From Kibdelosporangium persicum (GTDB lineage Bacteria; Actinomycetota; Actinomycetes; Mycobacteriales; Pseudonocardiaceae): DNA of 64,000 bases. The stretch covers positions 62,001 through 126,000 of the forward strand of contig NZ_JAAATY010000024.1 in the NCBI RefSeq assembly GCF_013280595.1, in the 5' to 3' direction. Below the pieces are notes generated by a model. It had not been told where the DNA came from. It searched no databases and worked only from the letters and a program-made list of their open reading frames with translations. A program made the position numbers and the translations under genes. Of the stretch, positions 40,386-49,159 are shown piece by piece (position 1 is the stretch's first letter; every line of letters begins with the position of its first letter).

Positions 40386-40717
40386 GGAGCCCCAACCATG
40401 ACCATGCCCGCGTCCACCCGCACCGGATACACCTCGAGCGAAACGTCCGGATCGTCCACGCACACCCCTGTGCGCAGGTCAAAGGCGTTCTTGTGCATCG
40501 GCGAGACCGCGACGGGCACTCCGCCGCGGTCTCCCACGATCCCCCTCGACATCACCGCCGCCCGTGCGAACGGGTCTATGTTGGACAGTGCGAAGACCTG
40601 GTCGTCGTGCGTGCGGAACACGGCAACCTGGATCTCGCCGGGCAGCAGCACCGCCGCGCCTCGGTTGGGCTGCAACCGGGCCAGGGGGAACACCACCGAC
40701 GTGGTTGTCGCGGTCAT
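40382..40717 (-). CDS. nirD: nitrite reductase (NADH) small subunit
   Basis: This 111-aa protein has the Rieske-like NirD beta fold: FPLARLQPNRGAAVLLPGEIQVAVFRTHDDQVFALSNIDPFARAAVMSRGIVGDRGG and SPMHKNAFDLRTGVCVDDPDVSLEVYPVRV. It lacks the Rieske Cys-His cluster ligands, as is usual for NirD. It associates with NirB to reduce nitrite to ammonium with NADH in the cytosol. It overlaps nirB by ATGA and the HemD-like gene by GTGA. Confidence 0.93.
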   Translation of the reverse strand: MTATTTSVVFPLARLQPNRGAAVLLPGEIQVAVFRTHDDQVFALSNIDPFARAAVMSRGIVGDRGGVPVAVSPMHKNAFDLRTGVCVDDPDVSLEVYPVRVDAGMVMVGAP

Positions 40718-43203
40718 CGGGACAGCACCTCCGGAATACCCAGCTGGACCGGAACACGCTGACCGCGTTCCTCGCGGAACGTGATCGTCGGGTCAGGCGT
40801 TCCCGGCGCGTTGACGAACGAGGTGAACCGGGCCAGTTTCTCGGGGTCCTCCAGCACCCCACGCCATTCGTCGGCGTACGTGCCGACATGCCGTTCCATC
40901 GCGGCCTCCAGCTCCGCGCAGATGCCGAGGCTGTCGTCGACGATCACCTCACGCAGGTGGTCCAGACCGCCCTCCATCGCCTCGATCCAGGCCGCGGTGC
41001 GCTGCAGCCGGTCAGCCGTCCGGATGTAGAACATCAGGAACCGGTCGATCAGCCTGACCAGGGTCTCGCTGTCCACGTCGGACACGAGCAGGTCGGCGTG
41101 GCGTGGCTTGAACCCGCCGTTGCCGCCGACGTACAGGTTCCAGCCGTGCTCGGTGGCGATCACGCCGAAGTCCTTGCCGCGTGCCTCGGCGCATTCCCTG
41201 GCGCAGCCGGAGACCGCCGACTTCAGCTTGTGCGGCGACCGCAGCCCGCGGTAGCGCAGCTCCAGCTGGATCGCCATGGCGACCGAATCCTGTACGCCGT
41301 AACGGCACCAGGTCGTGCCGACGCAGGACTTGACGGTACGCAGCGCCTTTCCGTAGGCGTGGCCGGACTCCATCCCCGCGTCCACTAACCGCCGCCAGAT
41401 GTGCGGCAACTGGTCGACGGTCGCGCCGAACAGGTCGATCCGCTGCCCGCCGGTGATCTTGGTGTACAGGCCGAAGTCCCTGGCCACCTCGGCGATCACC
41501 ATCAGCTTGTCCGGGGTGATCTCCCCGCCGGGGATTCGCGGCACCACCGAGTAGGTCCCGTTGCGCTGCAGGTTGGCCAGGAAGTGGTCGTTGGTGTCCT
41601 GCAACGAAGCCTGTTCGCCGTCCAGCACGTGCCCGTTGCCCAGCGAGGCGAGGATGGACGCCACCGCGGGCTTGCAGAGGTCGCAGCCGAGCCCCTTGCC
41701 GTGCTTGGCGATCAGCTCACTGAACGTGCGGATCCCGGTGCCGCGGATGATCTCGAACAGCTCGGCCCGGCTGTACTCGAAGTGCTCACACAGGGCCTTC
41801 GACTGCTCGACGCCGGCCTCGGCGAGCAACTGCTTGAGCATCGGAACGCACGAACCACAGGTCGTTCCGGCCTTCGTGCAGCTCTTCAGACCGGGGACGT
41901 CCGCGCAGCCCCCGGCGATCGCGCCTTTGATCGTGGCCTTGGTGACGGCGTTGCAGGAACAGACCTGCGCGTCGTCGGGCAGCGAGCCCATCGCGACGTC
42001 GGTCCCCGCCGGGGCGATGAGCGCGGCCGGGTCGCCGGAGATCGCCCGGCCGACCATCGGGCGCAGCATGGTGTACGCGCTCGCGTCGCCCACCAGGATG
42101 CCGCCCAGCAACGTCTTCGCGTCGTCGGAGACCACGACCTTCGCGTAGGTCCCGGCGACCGCGTCGTTGAAGACGACCTCAAGCGCGCCTTCAGTGGCGC
42201 CGTGTGCGTCACCGAAGCTGGCGACGTCCACGCCCAGCAGCTTCAGCTTGGTGGACGTGTCCGCGCCCGGGAAGGTGGCCGTGCCGCCAAGCAGGCGGTC
42301 GGCCACGACCTCGGCCATGGCGTAGCCGGGCGCCACGAGTCCGTAGACCATTCCGTCGATGCAGGCGCATTCGCCGATGGCGTAGATGTTCTCGTCGTCC
42401 GTCCGGCAACCTTCGTCCACCACAACGCCGCCACGCGCGCCCGTCGCCAGGCCCATTCGCCTGGCCAGGTCGTCACGCGGCCGGATACCTGCGGAGAACA
42501 CGACCACGTCGACGTCGAGCTCGACGCCGGAGGTCAGCTTGACGATCATCCGGCCGCCGTCGCGCTCGATCACCTCGGCGGACGTTCCGGTGTGGACGGT
42601 CAGGTCCAGCTTCTGGACCAGGTTCTTCAACAGGCCCGCGCCGCCCTCGTCGACCTGGATCGGCATCAGCCGCGGCGCCAGTTCGACCACGTGCGGGGAC
42701 AGCCCCATGCCGCGCAGGGCGTTCGCGGCCTCCAGGCCGAGCAGACCGCCGCCGAGCACCATGCCTGCCCGCCTGCCAGGACGATCGGCTTTCTCGACGG
42801 CCGCCCGGATGGCGTCGAGATCCTCGATCGTGCGGTAGACGAAGCAGCCCGGCAGGTCCCGGCCGGGAACGGGGGGCACGAACGGCGTCGAGCCGGTCGC
42901 CAGGACCAGCGCGTCGTAGTGGACGCGCTCGCCCCTGCTCGTGATGATCTCGCGCTTCTCGCGGTCGATCTCCAGCGCGGTCTCGCCGAGCCGGACGTGC
43001 ACGCCGTCGATGTCCGGCAGCGTCAGGTCATCGGCGTTCCAGGTGTCCACATAGGAGGACAGGGCGACCCGGTCGTACGCCGGGCGTGGCTCCTCGGCGA
43101 GCACTTCGATCCGCCATGCGCCGTTGACGTCCCGGTCCCGCATCGCCTGCGCGAGGCGGTGACCGACCATGCCGTATCCGACGACGACCAATGTCCGTGT
43201 CAT
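40714..43203 (-). CDS. nirB: assimilatory nitrite reductase (NADH) large subunit
   Basis: This 829-aa siroheme protein has an N-terminal FAD/NAD(P)H-binding half (TLVVVGYGMVGHRLAQAM, LGGGLLGLEAANALRGMG, IYAIGECACIDG) and a BFD-like [2Fe-2S] domain (CSCNAVTKATIKGAI, CTKAGTTCGSC). The C-terminal sulfite/nitrite reductase repeats carry the 4Fe-4S/siroheme cysteines in KSCVGTTWCRYG and SGCARECAEARG. It reduces nitrite to ammonium. I start at ATG 43203, just before the FAD motif, with GGAGG about 11 bases upstream. The 105-bp gap before it holds a candidate GlnR box, so nirB may have its own promoter. Confidence 0.95.
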   Translation of the reverse strand: MTRTLVVVGYGMVGHRLAQAMRDRDVNGAWRIEVLAEEPRPAYDRVALSSYVDTWNADDLTLPDIDGVHVRLGETALEIDREKREIITSRGERVHYDALVLATGSTPFVPPVPGRDLPGCFVYRTIEDLDAIRAAVEKADRPGRRAGMVLGGGLLGLEAANALRGMGLSPHVVELAPRLMPIQVDEGGAGLLKNLVQKLDLTVHTGTSAEVIERDGGRMIVKLTSGVELDVDVVVFSAGIRPRDDLARRMGLATGARGGVVVDEGCRTDDENIYAIGECACIDGMVYGLVAPGYAMAEVVADRLLGGTATFPGADTSTKLKLLGVDVASFGDAHGATEGALEVVFNDAVAGTYAKVVVSDDAKTLLGGILVGDASAYTMLRPMVGRAISGDPAALIAPAGTDVAMGSLPDDAQVCSCNAVTKATIKGAIAGGCADVPGLKSCTKAGTTCGSCVPMLKQLLAEAGVEQSKALCEHFEYSRAELFEIIRGTGIRTFSELIAKHGKGLGCDLCKPAVASILASLGNGHVLDGEQASLQDTNDHFLANLQRNGTYSVVPRIPGGEITPDKLMVIAEVARDFGLYTKITGGQRIDLFGATVDQLPHIWRRLVDAGMESGHAYGKALRTVKSCVGTTWCRYGVQDSVAMAIQLELRYRGLRSPHKLKSAVSGCARECAEARGKDFGVIATEHGWNLYVGGNGGFKPRHADLLVSDVDSETLVRLIDRFLMFYIRTADRLQRTAAWIEAMEGGLDHLREVIVDDSLGICAELEAAMERHVGTYADEWRGVLEDPEKLARFTSFVNAPGTPDPTITFREERGQRVPVQLGIPEVLSR

Positions 43204-43273
43204 ACCGTTCCAGTCCTCCCTGTCGGGCACGTTCCATGCTGGTTCGCGAGCGTGTCGAACCGGGATCTGCCGT

Positions 43274-43289
43274 GTTTCCGGCGCGTTAA
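43274..43289 (-). promoter_or_regulatory. candidate GlnR box upstream of nirB
   Basis: Read on the operon strand the site is TTAAC-GCGCCG-GAAAC. It matches the actinobacterial GlnR consensus gTnAC-N6-GaAAC at 9 of the 10 counted positions (wildcard n included), and lies 71 bp before the nirB start codon. A second, degenerate half-site follows. GlnR control of nitrate assimilation is established in other actinomycetes; here it is motif-based inference. Confidence 0.5.
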
Positions 43290-43308
43290 AGCAACCTCCC
43301 GCCGCAGG

Positions 43309-44655
43309 TCACACCTTTGCGAGAACCGGCTCCCCGGTCGTGGCGGCCGACGGTTTGCGCAGGTAGACCACCCACGTGACGACAAAACAGACGCCGTAGA
43401 AGACCAGGAACGCCACGAACGCGGGGATTCCGGTCCTGGCCGTCATGAAGGACTCGCGGAAGGCGAGGTTGATGAACACGCCGCCCAGCGCACCGACGGC
43501 GCCCGCCAGCCCGATCAGGGCGCCGGACAGCCGCCGGGCCCGCAGCAGGGTGGCCTTCTCCCCGGCTCCGGCCTCGATCGCCGACTGCGCCCTGGCGCGG
43601 AAGATCGCCGGGATCATCTTGTACGTGGAGCCGTTGCCCAGTCCGGAGAAGACGAACAGCGAGATGAACCCGACCACGAACAGCGGCAGGGATTTCAGGT
43701 TCGACGCGAGGATCGTCACGCTGGTCCCCACGGCCAGCGCGAGGAACGTCCAGAGCGTGACCTTCGCGCCGCCGATCCGGTCGGCCAGCCAGCCGCCGAC
43801 CGGCCTGATCAGCGAGCCCACCAGCGGTCCGAGGAACGTCAGCGACGCCGCCTGCAACGGCGTGCGGCCGAACTGGTTCTGCAGCACCAGGCCGAAGGCG
43901 AAGCTGTACCCGATGAACGAGCCGAACGTGCCGATGTAGAGGAACGACATCACCCACGACTGCGGGTCCTTGACGACCTCGCGCAACGCCTTCGTGTCGC
44001 CGCTCATCGTGCCGAGGTTGTCCATGAACAGCAACGCGCCGACGGCGGCCACGATGAGCAGCGGCATGTAGATGTACAGGATGATCCGCGGTGCGCCTGC
44101 GCCCGCCGTGCTGATCACCACCAGGCCGATCACCTGGATCGCGGCCACGCCGAGGTTCCCGCCGCCCGCGTTCAGGCCGAGCGCCCACCCCTTGCTGCGC
44201 TCGGGGAAGAACGCGTTGATGTTGGCCATCGAGGAGGCGAAGTTGCCGCCGCCGACCCCGCCCAGCGCGGCGACGAGCATGAACGTGCCGAGCGACGTGC
44301 CTGGCTGCATCACGACCGCGGCGAGGATCGTCGGGACGAGCAGCAGGCCCGCCGAGAAGATCGTCCAGTTGCGGCCGCCGAACTTGGCCGGCGCGAACGT
44401 GTACGGGATCCGGATCAGCGCGCCGATCACGGTCGGCGTGGAGACCAGCAGGAACTTGTCCGCGGCGGACAGGCCGTACTCCGGTCCCATGAACAGGACC
44501 ATGACCGACCACAGTGTCCAGACCGAGAAGCCGAGGTGCTCGGCGAAGATCGAGAACCACAGGTTGCGGGTGGCGACCCGGCGGCCGCCGCTGTCCCAGA
44601 ACCGCTGGTCCTCAGGCTCCCACTGGTCGATCCACCGTCCACCGATACGCTTCAT
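43309..44655 (-). CDS. nitrate/nitrite transporter, NarK/NasA (NNP, MFS) family
   Basis: This 448-aa, 12-helix major facilitator protein has the N-terminal WDSGGRRVATRNLWFSIFAEHLGFSVWTLWSVM that is typical of actinobacterial NarK. The two nitrate-signature glycine-rich helices are present (ALGGVGGGNFASSMANINAFFP with GWALGLNAGGGNLG; second repeat near GLVLQNQFGRTPLQAASLTFLGPLVGSLIRPVGGWLADRIGG). It imports nitrate, and perhaps exchanges nitrite, across the cytoplasmic membrane. It starts 9 bases after the stop of the oxidoreductase gene, so it is part of the operon from the nitrate reductase. Confidence 0.93.
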   Translation of the reverse strand: MKRIGGRWIDQWEPEDQRFWDSGGRRVATRNLWFSIFAEHLGFSVWTLWSVMVLFMGPEYGLSAADKFLLVSTPTVIGALIRIPYTFAPAKFGGRNWTIFSAGLLLVPTILAAVVMQPGTSLGTFMLVAALGGVGGGNFASSMANINAFFPERSKGWALGLNAGGGNLGVAAIQVIGLVVISTAGAGAPRIILYIYMPLLIVAAVGALLFMDNLGTMSGDTKALREVVKDPQSWVMSFLYIGTFGSFIGYSFAFGLVLQNQFGRTPLQAASLTFLGPLVGSLIRPVGGWLADRIGGAKVTLWTFLALAVGTSVTILASNLKSLPLFVVGFISLFVFSGLGNGSTYKMIPAIFRARAQSAIEAGAGEKATLLRARRLSGALIGLAGAVGALGGVFINLAFRESFMTARTGIPAFVAFLVFYGVCFVVTWVVYLRKPSAATTGEPVLAKV

Positions 44656-44664
44656 GTTCTTCCT

Positions 44665-46083
44665 TTACGTCGTGGTCGAGAGCCATTCGGCGATACCGCA
44701 CACCGCATCACGGCAACTGCCGCATCCCGTCGTCGCCCTCGTTGCCGACGCCAGTTCCGTCACGCTGGTGGCGCCGGTCCGCCACGCCGTGACCAGTTGC
44801 GCTTTTGTCACCGAGTTGCATCGGCACACCAACGCGTTGGCGGGCAACTCGGCTGGGCTTCCGGCAGGCGTGGCCTCCGACGGCAACGCCCGTCCCAAGA
44901 GGACCGCCAGCCTGTCCGACGGCACAGGCACCCGGCTGTCGTACAGCTGTGTGATCGTCGCCGCCGCGTCGGGTGCTCCGATCAGGATCGCTCCGGCGAC
45001 CCGGTCCTGCCTGATGACCAGCTTGGCGTACCGGCCGCGGGTGGGATCGTTGAGACACAGGACTTCCGCGTCGTCGGCGTCGGTCCCGGTGTGCACGTCG
45101 CCCAGTGCCGCGAGGTCGACGTCCCTGGCCTTGAGCCTGGTGACGACCGGCGTCCCGCGGTACCGCTTCGAGACGTCCTTGCCGGTCAACAAGTCCGCCA
45201 GGACTTCGGCCTGTTCCCACGCGGACTGCACGAGCCCGGCCACGGTCCCCGGGTGCTGCGCGCAGTCCCCGATCGCGTGGACGCGGGGATCGCTGGTGCG
45301 CAGGCAGTCGTCGATCACGATGCCACGGTCGACCTCGATCCCGGCCCGCACGGCCAGTTCGGTCTCGGCCTTGACGCCTGCCGTGACCACCACCATGTCC
45401 GCGGGCACCAGGCCGTCGTCCAGCTTGAGACCGTCGCCGGGGACATAGCCGTTCACCTTGGCGTCCAGCTTGACCTCGACGCCCAAAGTGGACAGCTGGT
45501 TGGCCAGGACCCGGCCGGCGGCCAGGTCGAGCTGGCGTTCCATCAGGTGGCTGACCGGGTGCACGACTGTCACCTGGCAGCCTCTGCCGACCAGTCCACG
45601 CGCGGCCTCGATCCCGAGCAGACCGCCGCCGAGGACCGCGACCGGAGCGCCGGGACGGGCCGCCGCGAGGATTCCGGCGCAGTCGTCGAGGGTACGGAAG
45701 GTATGCACCCCAGGGGCTTCCGGGCTCAGACCTTCGACCGGCGGAATCCACGCCCGGCTTCCGGTCGCCAGGACCAGCGCGTCGTAGCCGATCGTGCTGC
45801 CGTCGGTGAGAGTCACCTTGCGGGCGTCGCGGTCGATTTCCGTGACACTGACGCCGAGGCGCACCTTCTTGTGCCACTCCTGGCCGTGCAGGGTGACGTT
45901 CTCCGGTTTCATGGTCCCGGCGACGACTCCGGACAACAGCACACGGTTGTACGCCAGGTGCTGTTCCTCGCCGAGGATCGTGAGGGATACGCGCTCACCT
46001 TCCGGATCGCGCCGCAGTATCTCCTCGGCGAACCGGGCACCGGCCATGCCATAGCCGGCGACGACGATCTGACGTGGACTCAT
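44665..46083 (-). CDS. FAD/NAD(P)H-dependent reductase with BFD-like [2Fe-2S] domain (NasB-type electron donor)
   Basis: The 472-aa protein resembles the front half of NirB: QIVVAGYGMAGARFAEEIL, LGEEQHLAYNRVLLSGVVAG, VLGGGLLGIEAARGLVGRG, VHAIGDCAQHPG. It ends in a BFD-like cluster domain VCRCNSVTKAQLV and GCGSCRDAVCGIAEWL. It most likely passes electrons from NAD(P)H to the adjacent molybdopterin nitrate reductase, as NasB-type subunits do. It overlaps the nitrate reductase stop by ATGA and is followed by the transporter after 9 bases. Confidence 0.87.
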   Translation of the reverse strand: MSPRQIVVAGYGMAGARFAEEILRRDPEGERVSLTILGEEQHLAYNRVLLSGVVAGTMKPENVTLHGQEWHKKVRLGVSVTEIDRDARKVTLTDGSTIGYDALVLATGSRAWIPPVEGLSPEAPGVHTFRTLDDCAGILAAARPGAPVAVLGGGLLGIEAARGLVGRGCQVTVVHPVSHLMERQLDLAAGRVLANQLSTLGVEVKLDAKVNGYVPGDGLKLDDGLVPADMVVVTAGVKAETELAVRAGIEVDRGIVIDDCLRTSDPRVHAIGDCAQHPGTVAGLVQSAWEQAEVLADLLTGKDVSKRYRGTPVVTRLKARDVDLAALGDVHTGTDADDAEVLCLNDPTRGRYAKLVIRQDRVAGAILIGAPDAAATITQLYDSRVPVPSDRLAVLLGRALPSEATPAGSPAELPANALVCRCNSVTKAQLVTAWRTGATSVTELASATRATTGCGSCRDAVCGIAEWLSTTT

Positions 46084-48107
46084 GAATCCCCCCACGGGGC
46101 TAGGCGTACCGCGCAGACTTTGAACTCCGGCATCCGGCTGACCGGATCGAGCGCCGGATTGGTCAATCGGTTGGCACTGTTCGCACCGGGGAAGTGGAAC
46201 GGCAGGAAGACGGTGTCCGGCCGCATCGAGGAAACACACCGCACGCGTGCCTGGACCTCCCCGCGTCGTGACTCGACTTTCGCCATGTCACCCTCGGTCA
46301 GACCGGCCCGCTCGGCGGTGTCCGGGTGAACCTCTACATAGGACTCGGGGGCGGCCTTGACGAGTTCGTCGATCCGGCGCGTCTGCGCACCGGACTGGTA
46401 GTGCGCCAGGACCCGGCCGGTGGTGGCGTACAACGGGAAGTCCTCGTCCGGTGCTTCCGCCGGGCCTTTGTGGTCGACCGGGACGAATCTCGCCCGGCCG
46501 TCCGGGTGGGCGAACGCCTCGGTGAAAAGCCGTGGCGTGCCAGGGTGTTGCGTGCTGGGCACCGGCCAGTGCAGGGCTTCACCGTCCCGCAGGCGGGCGT
46601 AGGTGATGCCGGAGTAGTCGGCGATGCCGCCCCGGGATGCCCTGGCCAGTTCGTCGAAGACCTCCTCCGGGATGGTCGGGAACGCCTTCGCCGGTGTGCC
46701 GAGCCTGGTCGCCAGCTCTTGCAGGACTTCCAGATCCGAACGCACCTCCGGCGGCGGCAACAGCGCGGGCCTGCGGTGCAGGACACGGCCTTCCAGGTTG
46801 GTCAGCGTTCCCTCCTCCTCGGCCCACTGCGTGACCGGCAGGACGACGTCCGCCAGCGCCGTGGTCTCGTTCGGCACGAAGTCCGCGACGACAAGCAGGT
46901 CAAGCGCCTTCAGGCGGTCGGTGACGTGCCTCGCGCGCGGCGCCGACACGACCGGGTTGCTGCCGAAGACAAGCAGGCCCTTCGGTCCGTCCGGCCGGCC
47001 CAGCGCGTCGAGCAGTTCGTAGGCCGACCGGCCGGGCCCCGGTAGAGAATCCGGGTCGACGCCCCAGACTCCCGCCACGTACTCGCGTGCCTGGGGATCG
47101 TCGATCCTGCGATAGCCCGGGAGCTGGTCCGCCTTCTGGCCGTGTTCCCGGCCGCCCTGGCCGTTTCCCTGGCCCGTCAGGCAGCCGTAACCACTGCCTG
47201 GCCGCCCGGGGAGGCCCAGAGCAAGCGCCAGGTTGATCCACGCGCTGACGGTGTCGGTGCCTGACGCGTGCTGTTCCGTGCCGCGTGCGGTGAGGATGTA
47301 GGCGTTCTTGGCTTTCGCCAGCATCCGTGCCACCGCGCGCTGATCCGTCGCGGACACGCCCGTGACCCGCTCCACACGCTCCGGCCACCACTTCGCCGCG
47401 ATCCGCCAGGCGTCCGCAAAGCCCTGAGTTCTGTGTTCGATGTAACTGTGTTCCGCATATCCCTCGCTGAACACTGAATGCAGAATTCCCAGTGCCAGCG
47501 CGAGGTCCGTGCCAGGGGCGGGCTTGAGGTGGAGCATGGCGCGCTCGGCGGTGGCCGTCCGGCGCGGGTCCACGACGATCAGGCCCGACTTCACGTGCTG
47601 CATGAACGGCGGCATCGTCTCCGCGGGGTTGGCGCCCACCAGGAGGATGACGTCGGCGTCGTCGAGATCCGTGACCGGAAAGGGCATCCCACGGTCCACT
47701 CCGAACGCCTTGTTGCCCGCCGCGGCTGCTGACGACATGCAGAAGCGGCCGTTGTAGTCGATTTGGGACGTCCGCAACGCGACACGGGCGAACTTCCCGA
47801 GCGCGTAGGCCTTCTCGTTGGTCAGTCCCCCGCCGCCGAAGACGGCCATGCCGTCACGGCCGTGCTCCTCTTGGATGCCTTGGATTCGTTCGGCCACGAA
47901 GTCAAGCGCCGTGTCCCAGCTCACAGGGTTGCCGTGCAGTAACGGCTTCGTCAGCCGCATGGGGTTGGTCAGCAACGCACCGGACGTCCAGCCCTTCTGG
48001 CACAACCCGCCGCGGTTCGTGGGGAACTCGCGAGGCGTGACCTGGGCACCGTCCAGCGTCATTCCGCACTGCAGTGCGCAGTACGGGCAATGCGTCTCGA
48101 CCGTCAC
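46080..48107 (-). CDS. assimilatory nitrate reductase catalytic subunit (molybdopterin)
   Basis: This about 675-aa NasC/NarB-type bis-MGD enzyme binds [4Fe-4S] through CPYCALQCGM and GLCQKGW at the N terminus. Cofactor contacts lie in RFCMSSAAAAGNKAFG, VGANPAETMPPFM and GCLTGQGNGQGGREHGQKADQLPG. The C-terminal molydop-binding barrel is VYATTGRVLAHYQSGAQT-like, with VEVHPDTAERAGL. It reduces nitrate to nitrite in the cytosol. It is the first gene of the nitrate operon. The start is GTG 48107; TTG 48113 is possible. No twin-arginine signal is present, as expected for an assimilatory enzyme. Confidence 0.93.
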   Translation of the reverse strand: MTVETHCPYCALQCGMTLDGAQVTPREFPTNRGGLCQKGWTSGALLTNPMRLTKPLLHGNPVSWDTALDFVAERIQGIQEEHGRDGMAVFGGGGLTNEKAYALGKFARVALRTSQIDYNGRFCMSSAAAAGNKAFGVDRGMPFPVTDLDDADVILLVGANPAETMPPFMQHVKSGLIVVDPRRTATAERAMLHLKPAPGTDLALALGILHSVFSEGYAEHSYIEHRTQGFADAWRIAAKWWPERVERVTGVSATDQRAVARMLAKAKNAYILTARGTEQHASGTDTVSAWINLALALGLPGRPGSGYGCLTGQGNGQGGREHGQKADQLPGYRRIDDPQAREYVAGVWGVDPDSLPGPGRSAYELLDALGRPDGPKGLLVFGSNPVVSAPRARHVTDRLKALDLLVVADFVPNETTALADVVLPVTQWAEEEGTLTNLEGRVLHRRPALLPPPEVRSDLEVLQELATRLGTPAKAFPTIPEEVFDELARASRGGIADYSGITYARLRDGEALHWPVPSTQHPGTPRLFTEAFAHPDGRARFVPVDHKGPAEAPDEDFPLYATTGRVLAHYQSGAQTRRIDELVKAAPESYVEVHPDTAERAGLTEGDMAKVESRRGEVQARVRCVSSMRPDTVFLPFHFPGANSANRLTNPALDPVSRMPEFKVCAVRLAPWGDS

Positions 48108-48151
48108 GCGCAAGACGCTAAGCAGCCGTTGTTACCTAGGGATGCGGTCGT

Positions 48152-48167
48152 GTTTCGAGCGTGCGAC
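48152..48167 (-). promoter_or_regulatory. candidate GlnR box upstream of the nitrate reductase operon
   Basis: On the operon strand the site reads GTCGC-ACGCTC-GAAAC, matching gTnAC-N6-GaAAC at 9 of the 10 counted positions (wildcard n included), 45 bp before GTG 48107. A weak second half may follow at the 6-base spacing. Together with the nirB site it suggests nitrogen-limitation control. Motif-based inference. Confidence 0.45.
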
Positions 48168-48205
48168 ATTGCCTGCTCAGCAGGATGATATTTGCGGTGA
48201 GGGTG

Positions 48206-49000
48206 CTAAAGGAGCTGGTCGACCTGTTCGGCGACCCGGGCCAGGCCCTTCAGCGACTCCGCCGTCGAACGCGGGTGCAACGCGTGCACGGCAAGGCGGA
48301 AAAGCAACGCCTGCAGCATGGTTTGCGGCCACTCGGCCAGGTGGGACCACCGGCCGATGATGCCGTCGTCCGCACCGCCCCACGCCAGCGCGTCCACCAC
48401 GACCACCGCGGCGGCCCACTCCGGCGGCCGCCAGTACGGCCGGAAGTCGATCAGACCCGGGTCGGCCTCGCCGACGAACAGGACGTTGCCGAACAGATCA
48501 CCGTGCACGACCTGCTTGGTCAGCTTCGTCGGCTTGCTCTTGGCCTGCAGCTCGGCGAACAGGTCGCCACCACGGTCGGGCTTCAGCGGCACGTCCAGTT
48601 CGCCGCTCGAGACCCGGTCGGCGACGGCGAAGACATCCTGACGGGCATCGATGAAGCGCGGCCGCGGCTGGCCCTTCAGGGCCTCGTGCAGCGTGAGCGA
48701 GACGGAGATGACCTCGTCGTGGCGCGGCTCCGCGTGGCCCTCGATGAACCGGTACGCCGCCCAGCCGCCGACGACCCACCGGCCGTCCGTGCTCCTTAAC
48801 GGCCGCCCGATCCGCAGGCCGGGCACGTGCAGCTCGCCCATGGCCTTGGCGACCCATGCGGCCTCGGCGGGACTGCTCGCCGGCTTGAAGGCGCCGTCCC
48901 CGCATCGCCACATCGGACCGGCGTCAATCAACTCCGGCTCCGCGTCCCTGGCACCGAACGCGGCGCGGACGTGTGGTGGAGGCGGCTTCGGAGTACCCAT
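48206..49000 (-). CDS. TIGR02569-type aminoglycoside-phosphotransferase-like protein
   Basis: The 264-aa protein has a degenerate protein-kinase/APH fold: PPHVRAAFGARD, DGRWVVGGWAAYRFIEGHAEPRHDEV, the catalytic-loop motif QVVHGDLFGNVLF and the metal motif LIDFRPYWRPPEWAAAVVVVDAL. In mycobacteria the gene beside moeZ (Rv3205c) belongs to the same family, from memory. Substrate is unknown and no antibiotic role is implied. It is transcribed in the same direction as moeZ but 159 bp downstream of that gene. Confidence 0.85.
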   Translation of the reverse strand: MGTPKPPPPHVRAAFGARDAEPELIDAGPMWRCGDGAFKPASSPAEAAWVAKAMGELHVPGLRIGRPLRSTDGRWVVGGWAAYRFIEGHAEPRHDEVISVSLTLHEALKGQPRPRFIDARQDVFAVADRVSSGELDVPLKPDRGGDLFAELQAKSKPTKLTKQVVHGDLFGNVLFVGEADPGLIDFRPYWRPPEWAAAVVVVDALAWGGADDGIIGRWSHLAEWPQTMLQALLFRLAVHALHPRSTAESLKGLARVAEQVDQLL

Positions 49001-49159
49001 CGGCAGGCACGCTACCGCGTCCAGGCCGGAATCAGGCATCCCGCCACGCCTTTGTCGCGACGCAGTCCACCGGCTGGCGGCAAACACGCCGGTCGCGGCC
49101 GGCCACTTCCGAGCACGAACGTGGCCCCACGGTCCACCCGTGGGGCCACTTCGGCGAAC

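Noticed and set aside
41401-46329. Very long open frame (1642 codons) on the plus strand opposite the nitrate operon
   Set aside because: It is antisense to nirB, narK and the reductase genes, which have full family motifs. Its composition is the Arg/Gln/His/Asp-rich pattern of high-GC shadow frames.
48131-48170. CTAGG followed by GTCGTGTTTCGAG, similar to the MITE end
   Set aside because: No partner inverted repeat or second CTAG was found within a few hundred bases; a GlnR-type site explains the GTTTC better.
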